Positions 58,419 through 64,000 of a stretch of DNA of 64,000 nt are shown piece by piece. The DNA lies in NCBI RefSeq assembly GCF_010509575.1, contig NZ_CP048437.1, positions 1,488,001 through 1,552,000 on the forward strand. The letters run 5' to 3'. Numbering within the stretch: position 1 is the first letter of the stretch; each line of letters opens with the position of its first letter. Made by a program: the position numbers and the translations under genes. Under the pieces are notes generated by a model. It ran no database searches and was not told where the DNA came from. It saw only the letters and a program-made list of their open reading frames with translations. The stretch comes from Faecalibacterium duncaniae (GTDB lineage Bacteria; Bacillota; Clostridia; Oscillospirales; Ruminococcaceae).

Positions 58419-58889
58419 ATGCAATTTATCCATAGCGTCCTGACGTTCAATGAGATCCTTACAGTATCCCTGTTGTCCTGGTTTGTGGCGCAGGTGCTCA
58501 AGACCATCATCAACTTCGTCCTGCTGGGCAGGTTCCAGCTGGAGCGGATGTGGGGCGATGGCGGTATGCCCAGTGCCCACAGCGCCACGGTAACGGCCAT
58601 GGTCATTGCTACGGCACGCAGCGAGGGTATCCATTCGGCTATCTTTGCGGTGGCCGCAGTTGTTGCCATCATCACCATGCACGATGCTATGGGTGTGCGC
58701 CGCGAGACCGGCGAGCAGGCCAAGGTGCTGAACAAGATGCTGGAGCAGTGGATCGAAGTGACCGAGAAAAACAATCCCTTCCTGCAGAATATGCACCTGA
58801 AAGAGATGGTTGGTCACACTCCGCTGCAGGTTATGGCCGGTTTTGCACTGGGTATACTGGTCGGCTTCCTCTATCCTATGGGCCTCTGA
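58419..58889 (+). CDS. Divergent PAP2-family membrane protein (DUF212)
   Basis: A 156-residue membrane protein. GDGGMPSAHSATVTAM (about 47-62) is the conserved acid-phosphatase motif, and MHDAMGVRRETGEQAKVLN (about 86-104) provides the second; this is the divergent PAP2 (YuiD-like) family. Three to four helices. It may dephosphorylate isoprenoid diphosphates, which fits its position between ispA and dxs, but the actual substrate is unproven. Confidence 0.87.
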   Translation: MQFIHSVLTFNEILTVSLLSWFVAQVLKTIINFVLLGRFQLERMWGDGGMPSAHSATVTAMVIATARSEGIHSAIFAVAAVVAIITMHDAMGVRRETGEQAKVLNKMLEQWIEVTEKNNPFLQNMHLKEMVGHTPLQVMAGFALGILVGFLYPMGL

Positions 58890-58925
58890 GCGCCCCATTT
58901 CAAAACGTGAGAAGGACGTGAATTT

Positions 58926-60803
58926 ATGAATTCGCCTTTGCTGGAGAAAATCTCTCAGCCCAGCGATCTGAAAAAGCTGTCCAGTCAGCAGACCGTGCAG
59001 CTTTGCGCAGAAATCCGTGAATTTCTTCTGGATAACGTATCAAAGACCGGCGGCCATCTGGCATCCAATCTGGGTGCTGTGGAGTTGACGGTGGCTCTGC
59101 ACCGGGTGCTGACCACCCCCACGGATGAGATCGTGTTTGATGTGGGCCATCAGTGCTATACCCACAAGCTGCTGACCGGCCGCCGCGAGGGCTTTGCCAA
59201 GCTGCGGCAGCTGGATGGCATTTCCGGTTTCCCGAACCCCAACGAAAGTGAGCATGATGCTTTTATTGCCGGTCACGGCAACACCGCGCTCTCGCTGGCT
59301 GTGGGCATTGCCTGGGCCAAAAAGCTGCGGGGCGAGCCGGGACAGGTGGTTGCCCTCATTGGTGACGGTGCCTTTACCGGCGGTATGGTCTACGAGGGGA
59401 TGAACAATATCGGCGGGCTGGACAATCTGCTGGTCATCCTGAACGACAACAAGATGTCCATTTCCAAGAATGTGGGCGCGTTGTCCCGCTACCTGAGCCA
59501 TCTGCGCACCACCAGCCGCTATTACGATGCCAAGGAAAATGTGCGTTCCTTTCTGGATGGCGTGCCTGTCATCGGCCCGCCGCTGAAATCTGCGATCCAG
59601 AACAGCAAGGCTATGGTGCGCAGGGCAATGTATCATTCGACCATGTTTGAGGATATGGGCTTCCACTATTATGGTCCTTTTGATGGTAACAATGAGCCGG
59701 AGCTTGAAGGAATCCTGCGCGATATCCACAGGCAGCCCGGCCCCCATTTCCTACATGTCGTGACCAAGAAAGGCAAGGGCTATGCCCCGGCTGAGAGCAA
59801 CCCCGGTAACTTCCACGGTGTTTCGACCTTTGATCTGGTCAACAGCATCCCAGACCCTGAGGTGGCTCCCAAGGAGTCTTTCTCGACGGTGTTCGGCAAT
59901 GTCCTGAACAAGGAGGGCGCGGAAAACCAGAAGATCTGTGCCATCACGGCCGCAATGAAGTATGGTACGGGCCTGCAGTTCTTTGCACACACCCACCCCA
60001 AGCGCTTCTTTGATGTGGGCATGGCAGAGCAGCATGCTGTGACCTTTGCAGCGGGCCTTGCCAGCCAGGGAATGCTGCCGGTAGTCTGCATCTACTCCAC
60101 CTTCCTGCAGCGTTCCTATGACCAGATCATCCATGATGTGAACCTGCTGAAGGAGAATGTTGTCCTTGCCATCGACCGTGCCGGTTTTGTTCCGGCAGAC
60201 GGCGAGACCCATCAGGGAATCTTCGACCCGGCCTTCCTCAGTCAGGTGGGGATCCCTGTCTATTCGCCCTCCAACTATGCCGAACTGCGGCACTGGCTGC
60301 CCATCCTGCTCAGTGATGAGATGCAGGGCCCCCGGGCAATCCGGTATCCCCGCGGTGGTGAGAGCGTAGCACTGGCGCAGTTTGGCTGTTCCGGCAGGGA
60401 ATATGACCGGCTCTATACCGCCCCTGATGCCAAGGCTGTAATGGTCAGTTACGCCGACGAAGTCGAGGATGTGCTGACTGCGGCGAAGCTTCTGGGCAAA
60501 GAGAACGTTCCCTGTGATGTTTATAAGCTTGTAAAGATATATCCCTTTACACCTGAGCTTATTTCTGAAATTTCAAGATATGACGTTGTTTTGTTTGCGG
60601 AGGAATGCGTAGCCTGCGGCGGCATCGGTGAGCATCTGGAAATGGCTCTGCAGAAAGCAGGCTGGCAGGGTGCTTATATCCACCGTGGTGTGGAGGATGT
60701 GCGTCTGCCCCATGCGACGGTTCCGCAGATCAAGCAGAGCACCGGCCTGGATGCTGAACATCTGGCACAGGCCATCCGTACATGGAAAGGAGCAGAATCT
60801 TGA
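58926..60803 (+). CDS. dxs: 1-deoxy-D-xylulose-5-phosphate synthase
   Basis: TPP-dependent condensation of pyruvate and glyceraldehyde-3-phosphate, first step of the MEP isoprenoid route; 625 residues. KTGGHLASNLGAVELTVALH (about 40-59), GDGAFTGGMVYEGMNNIG (about 146-163, TPP/Mg binding) and the transketolase motif RFFDVGMAEQHAVTFAAGLA (about 360-379, catalytic Glu) are intact. IDRAGFVPADGETHQGIFD marks the substrate loop. The 3' end overlaps the TlyA gene by 4 bp. Confidence 0.97.
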   Translation: MNSPLLEKISQPSDLKKLSSQQTVQLCAEIREFLLDNVSKTGGHLASNLGAVELTVALHRVLTTPTDEIVFDVGHQCYTHKLLTGRREGFAKLRQLDGISGFPNPNESEHDAFIAGHGNTALSLAVGIAWAKKLRGEPGQVVALIGDGAFTGGMVYEGMNNIGGLDNLLVILNDNKMSISKNVGALSRYLSHLRTTSRYYDAKENVRSFLDGVPVIGPPLKSAIQNSKAMVRRAMYHSTMFEDMGFHYYGPFDGNNEPELEGILRDIHRQPGPHFLHVVTKKGKGYAPAESNPGNFHGVSTFDLVNSIPDPEVAPKESFSTVFGNVLNKEGAENQKICAITAAMKYGTGLQFFAHTHPKRFFDVGMAEQHAVTFAAGLASQGMLPVVCIYSTFLQRSYDQIIHDVNLLKENVVLAIDRAGFVPADGETHQGIFDPAFLSQVGIPVYSPSNYAELRHWLPILLSDEMQGPRAIRYPRGGESVALAQFGCSGREYDRLYTAPDAKAVMVSYADEVEDVLTAAKLLGKENVPCDVYKLVKIYPFTPELISEISRYDVVLFAEECVACGGIGEHLEMALQKAGWQGAYIHRGVEDVRLPHATVPQIKQSTGLDAEHLAQAIRTWKGAES

Positions 60804-61603
60804 AGATTCGTTTGGATCAATATCTGGTTCAGCATGGTCTGATCCAGAGCCGTGAGCGCGCCAAGGCGATGATCATGTCCGGCGTGGTCTTTGTCAATGA
60901 ACAGAAGGTAGACAAAGCCGGTGAGATGATCAAAGAGGATGCCAAGGTGGAGGTGCGCGGCCATGATATCGGTTATGTCAGCCGCGGCGGCCTGAAGCTG
61001 GAAAAGGCGATGCAGTGTTTTCCGCTGACCCCCAAGGGGAAAGTCTGCATGGACATTGGCGCATCCACCGGCGGCTTTACCGACTGTATGCTGCAAAATG
61101 GGGCAGTCAAGGTCTACGCAGTGGATGTGGGCTACGGTCAGCTGGCATGGAGTTTGCGCACCGATGAGCGAGTGGTCAATATGGAGCGCACAAACATCCG
61201 CAACGTGACCCTTGACCAGCTGGCAGAGCCAATCGAGTTTTTCAGTGTAGATGTCTCTTTTATCTCGCTGCATCATATTTTCCCGGTGGCGCAGGCCATC
61301 ACCACTCCGGACGCTATGGGTGTCTGCCTGGTCAAGCCTCAGTTTGAGGCTGGCCGCGAAAAGGTGGGCAAAAACGGCGTTGTCCGTGACCCTGCCACCC
61401 ACCGTGAGGTGCTGCACAATGCCATGGGCTATGCTGCTGCCAACGGCTTCAAGGTCTGCGGACTGGATTTCAGCCCCGTCAAGGGCCCTGAGGGAAACAT
61501 TGAATATCTGATGTTCGTTCAGAAGAGCGATGAACCCGGTGCGCTGGATGATTCGGTTGCTGAACAGGTGGTGGTATCCAGCCATTCTACGCTGGACCGC
61601 TGA
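60800..61603 (+). CDS. tlyA: TlyA-family rRNA 2'-O-methyltransferase
   Basis: A 267-residue protein with an N-terminal S4 RNA-binding domain (LDQYLVQHGLIQSRERAKAMI, about 4-24) and a FtsJ-like methyltransferase domain (MDIGASTGGFTDCMLQNGA, about 83-101, SAM binding; VDVGYGQLAW; SVDVSFISLHHI). The start is TTG 60800, inside the dxs stop, with AGGAG 7 bases upstream; the ATG at 60782 lies in dxs and lacks a ribosome site. TlyA members methylate 16S/23S rRNA or act as haemolysin-like proteins; here rRNA methylation is most likely. Confidence 0.9.
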   Translation: MKIRLDQYLVQHGLIQSRERAKAMIMSGVVFVNEQKVDKAGEMIKEDAKVEVRGHDIGYVSRGGLKLEKAMQCFPLTPKGKVCMDIGASTGGFTDCMLQNGAVKVYAVDVGYGQLAWSLRTDERVVNMERTNIRNVTLDQLAEPIEFFSVDVSFISLHHIFPVAQAITTPDAMGVCLVKPQFEAGREKVGKNGVVRDPATHREVLHNAMGYAAANGFKVCGLDFSPVKGPEGNIEYLMFVQKSDEPGALDDSVAEQVVVSSHSTLDR

Positions 61604-61637
61604 ACCATAATCCATAAAATCAGGGAGGGCGCGGACG

Positions 61638-62489
61638 ATGACCGTCTACATTTCCCCAAACCCCGGCAAGGCTATGGCCTACGGCATTTCCCAGCGTGCG
61701 GCGCAGATCCTGCTGACCCATGGGGCACAGGTGCTGATGCAGGACGGCCTGCAGGCCGAGTGCATGACCATGGGCGTGGAGTATCTGACCCAGAAGGAAT
61801 GCCTGGAACGGACGGATGTCATCCTGACCATCGGAGGAGATGGCACCATCCTGCATGAAGCCAACCTCTCACTGGAATACAGAAAGCCCATTCTCGGCAT
61901 CAATCTGGGCCGGTGCGGCTTTCTGGCTACCTGTGAGGTCGATGAAATGGAAGCCAAGCTCTCCGCCGTAGCCCGGGGTGAATATTTTCTGGATAACCGG
62001 ATGCTGCTTTATGTCCGTGTGCTGGGGGATGACAGCTGGGAGGGCCATGCCCTGAATGATGTGGTTATGACCAAGGGCCGCCTGCAGCAGGCAGTGGATT
62101 TCAGCATCTATTGTGATGATATCCTGGTGGAGCATTACCGGGGCGATGGTGTCATTGTGGCAACGCCCACCGGCTCCACCGCTTATTCTCTGGCGGCAGG
62201 CGGGCCGATCCTTGATTCTCAGACCAAGGGCATCGTTGTCACACCCATCTGCCCCCACAGCCTTGCCAGCCCGGCCATGGTTTTTGCGCAGGAGCGCAAG
62301 ATCAACCTCTGTGTGGGCCAGGTGGCAGATGAAGAAGTTTTTATCAGTTGTGATGGGAATGCGGGCTATTCCGTAAAAGCCGGAGCCACCGCGGAGGTGC
62401 GGCTGTCTGATCAGGTCGTGCAGCTCATCACCTTCAGCAAGGCCGACCAGTTCCAGGCCATTGACCAGAAACTGCGCGGCAGACGATGA
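61638..62489 (+). CDS. nadK: NAD kinase
   Basis: ATP-dependent phosphorylation of NAD to NADP, 283 residues. TIGGDGTILHEANL (about 56-69) is the GGDGT signature with the catalytic Asp, LNDVVMTKG is the NE/D motif region and VATPTGSTAYSLAAGGPIL (about 174-192) the substrate loop. GATVRVKP-type C-terminal beta strands are present as GATAEVRLSDQ. AGGGAGGG precedes the ATG. Confidence 0.96.
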   Translation: MTVYISPNPGKAMAYGISQRAAQILLTHGAQVLMQDGLQAECMTMGVEYLTQKECLERTDVILTIGGDGTILHEANLSLEYRKPILGINLGRCGFLATCEVDEMEAKLSAVARGEYFLDNRMLLYVRVLGDDSWEGHALNDVVMTKGRLQQAVDFSIYCDDILVEHYRGDGVIVATPTGSTAYSLAAGGPILDSQTKGIVVTPICPHSLASPAMVFAQERKINLCVGQVADEEVFISCDGNAGYSVKAGATAEVRLSDQVVQLITFSKADQFQAIDQKLRGRR

Positions 62490-62517
62490 CACAACCACAA
62501 CGAAGGGAGAAGATCAC

Positions 62518-63006
62518 ATGGGACGCACCAGCCGAGGGGATAACAAAAGCAAGCAGCAGCGGCAGCAGACCATCCTGCGTCTGATCCAGGAGAATCCCAT
62601 CAGCCGACAGGAGACTCTGTTGGAGTACCTGAGCAAGGAAGGTTTTGATGCCACACAGGCGACCATTTCCCGCGATATCCGGGAGATGAACCTTGTCAAA
62701 GCTGCCACCACCACCGGCTACCGCTATGTTTCCAGCCACAGCGAGGCACTTAACCCCAAGATGCAGGCCCGGTTTGAGACCATCTTCCATGAATCTGTCC
62801 TGGGGGTGGACTTTGCGGGCCATGTGGTGCTGGTAAAGTGCTACTCTGGCATGGCCAATGCGGCCTGCGAGGTGTTTGACGCACTCAAGTGGAAAAATGT
62901 GGTCGGCACCCTTTCTGGTGACGATACCTTTCTGATCGTGGCCCGCTCAGAGCGGGACGCAAAGACCATTTGCACCGAGCTTGGGCATTACATCGGGCAG
63001 AAATAA
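62518..63006 (+). CDS. argR: Arginine repressor ArgR
   Basis: A 162-residue arginine-responsive repressor/activator. The winged helix has LLEYLSKEGFDATQATISRDIREMN (about 33-57). The C-terminal oligomerization domain has the arginine-binding aspartates in GTLSGDDTFLIVAR (about 139-152). ATG 62518 follows AAGGGAGAAG. ArgR-RecN linkage is conserved in Firmicutes. No ARG box was searched for in this window. Confidence 0.95.
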   Translation: MGRTSRGDNKSKQQRQQTILRLIQENPISRQETLLEYLSKEGFDATQATISRDIREMNLVKAATTTGYRYVSSHSEALNPKMQARFETIFHESVLGVDFAGHVVLVKCYSGMANAACEVFDALKWKNVVGTLSGDDTFLIVARSERDAKTICTELGHYIGQK

Positions 63007-63024
63007 AGGCAGGAGAGAACGAAC

Positions 63025-64000
63025 ATGTTGAGCAGTCTGCAAATTGAAAATGTTGCAGTCATCCAGAAGGCCAACGTGCATTTTGAGAAGGGCCTGAATG
63101 TCCTTACCGGCGAGACCGGTGCGGGCAAATCTATCCTGATCGACTCCATCAATGCCATTCTGGGCAACCGCACCTCCAAGGATCTGGTGCGCACGGGGGC
63201 TGCAAAAGCAGTCATCCGGGCGGCATTTGATGATGTTCCGCCTGCAGTGCTGGACAGCCTGGAAAAGGCAGGATATGAGCGCTCAGAAGCGCTGACCCTG
63301 AGCCGTGAGATCACTGCCGAGGGCAAGAGCACCTGCCGCATCAACGGAATGCCTGCCACAGCAGCCATTCTGCGGGAACTGTGCGGTGGGCTCATCAACA
63401 TCAACGGCCAGCACGATTCCGTAGGCCTGTTGAACCCGGCCCGCCATGAGGGTATCCTGGATGCCTACGCCCAGAACGGGGCGGTGTATCAGGAGTATTA
63501 TGCTGTTTACCGGGAGCTTATCAAGGTCAAAAAGGAGCTGGATGCCATCATCACCGATGAGGGTGAAAAACAGCGAAAGATCGATCTGCTGAGTTATCAG
63601 GTACAGGAGATCGAGGATGCCAGCCTGACCGCAGGCGAAGAGGAGACGCTGATGGCCCGCCGTAAGGTGCTGGCAAATGCCTCCACCATCCGGGAGCGCA
63701 TCTCCCAGAGCTATGCGCTGCTTTCGGGCGGAGATGATGCCCCGGGTGCCGTTGATCTGCTGGGGGAAGCCTCCAATGCGATCGATGGAGCCGCCCAACT
63801 GGACAGCGGCCTTTCTGCTGCCGCCGGACAGCTGCTGGATCTTTATTACACCGCAAAAGACCTTTCTGCTGACCTGATCGGGCGGCTGGAGGGCTACGAG
63901 ACGAATGATGCAGAGCTGGATGAGATCGAACAGCGGATGGATCTGATCTACAAGCTCAAGCGAAAATACGGTGATACTGTGGAAGATATCATCGCCTTTG
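63025..64000 (+). CDS. recN: DNA repair protein RecN, truncated by window edge
   Basis: N-terminal 325 residues of the SMC-like recombination-repair ATPase. Walker A is LTGETGAGKSILIDSINA (about 27-44). LREITAEGKS-type motif is SREITAEGKSTCRINGMPATA, and GGLINI-NGQHDSVGLLNPARH follows, typical of RecN. The coiled coil is entered by the window end. ATG 63025 has GCAGGAGAG 9 bases upstream. No stop before 64000. Confidence 0.95.
   Translation, partial: MLSSLQIENVAVIQKANVHFEKGLNVLTGETGAGKSILIDSINAILGNRTSKDLVRTGAAKAVIRAAFDDVPPAVLDSLEKAGYERSEALTLSREITAEGKSTCRINGMPATAAILRELCGGLININGQHDSVGLLNPARHEGILDAYAQNGAVYQEYYAVYRELIKVKKELDAIITDEGEKQRKIDLLSYQVQEIEDASLTAGEEETLMARRKVLANASTIRERISQSYALLSGGDDAPGAVDLLGEASNAIDGAAQLDSGLSAAAGQLLDLYYTAKDLSADLIGRLEGYETNDAELDEIEQRMDLIYKLKRKYGDTVEDIIAF

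Noticed and set aside
1..64000. CRISPR array or complete insertion sequence
   Set aside because: No regularly spaced identical repeats with unique spacers and no full transposase with terminal repeats were seen anywhere in the window.

Overview
The window looks like a chromosomal segment of a GC-rich, low-redundancy Firmicute. The gene set and orders point to the Oscillospiraceae/Ruminococcaceae (Faecalibacterium, Gemmiger or Subdoligranulum relatives): spoIVB next to spo0A, a yqfC-yqfD pair, an ylmC/ymxH gene, an Asp23 gene followed by nusB, then xseA-xseB-ispA-dxs-tlyA-nadK-argR-recN. This placement is inference from gene content. No rRNA, CRISPR array, prophage or complete insertion sequence was seen. 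Both edges cut genes: an M18 aminopeptidase at the left and recN at the right.

Layout. 1-3.3 kb: aminopeptidase end, a MerR regulator that overlaps a convergent secreted deacetylase, and two tRNA-Leu genes. 3.3-5.4 kb: spoIVB and spo0A. 5.4-6.7 kb: a small AT-richer scar holding repeated 16-bp boxes, a truncated tyrosine recombinase and decayed Rpn-family nuclease remnants. 6.8-10.5 kb: NUDIX hydrolase, MFS carrier, AI-2E-type exporter and ribosomal protein L31. 10.7-14.7 kb: a four-gene Gld-like ABC operon. 14.8-19 kb: a structured leader followed by potABCD for polyamine uptake. 19-24 kb: acyl-ACP thioesterase, a candidate small RNA, guaB, pncB and tRNA-Leu(UAA). 24-31 kb: a PP-loop tRNA thiolase with a cysteine desulfurase, uraA behind a leader-peptide attenuator, reverse rubrerythrin, an acyltransferase-like membrane protein, flavodoxin, a YgbA-like protein and a DUF1540 protein. 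31-40 kb: HAD hydrolase, YlmC, LTA-synthase-like protein, rpsB-tsf, alpha/beta hydrolase, GNAT, cstA and a YerC-type regulator. 40-46 kb: HAD phosphatases, SGNH hydrolase, ABC-F ATPase and an isoprenoid-linked membrane protein. 46-51.6 kb: the lon-engB-methyltransferase-hslO-sel1 operon. 51.6-54.2 kb: yqfD/yqfC diverging from an YlbJ-like gene. 54.3 kb to the end: the long Asp23-nusB...argR-recN housekeeping operon.

Regulatory reading. Sigma-A promoters (TTGNNN-17-TANNNT) are unusually clear throughout, so many operon starts and start codons can be fixed. The most interesting material is non-coding: a closed-stem leader before potA, a free-standing RNA at about 19.83-20.02 kb with anti-Shine-Dalgarno-like CU tracts, a translated attenuator before uraA, a terminator-ended leader before the YgbA gene, and a shared TTAG-N6-CTAA operator in front of rubrerythrin and flavodoxin. 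Six sporulation-associated genes are present, spoIVB with a possible sigma-G promoter, in a lineage whose cultured members are mostly described as non-sporing.
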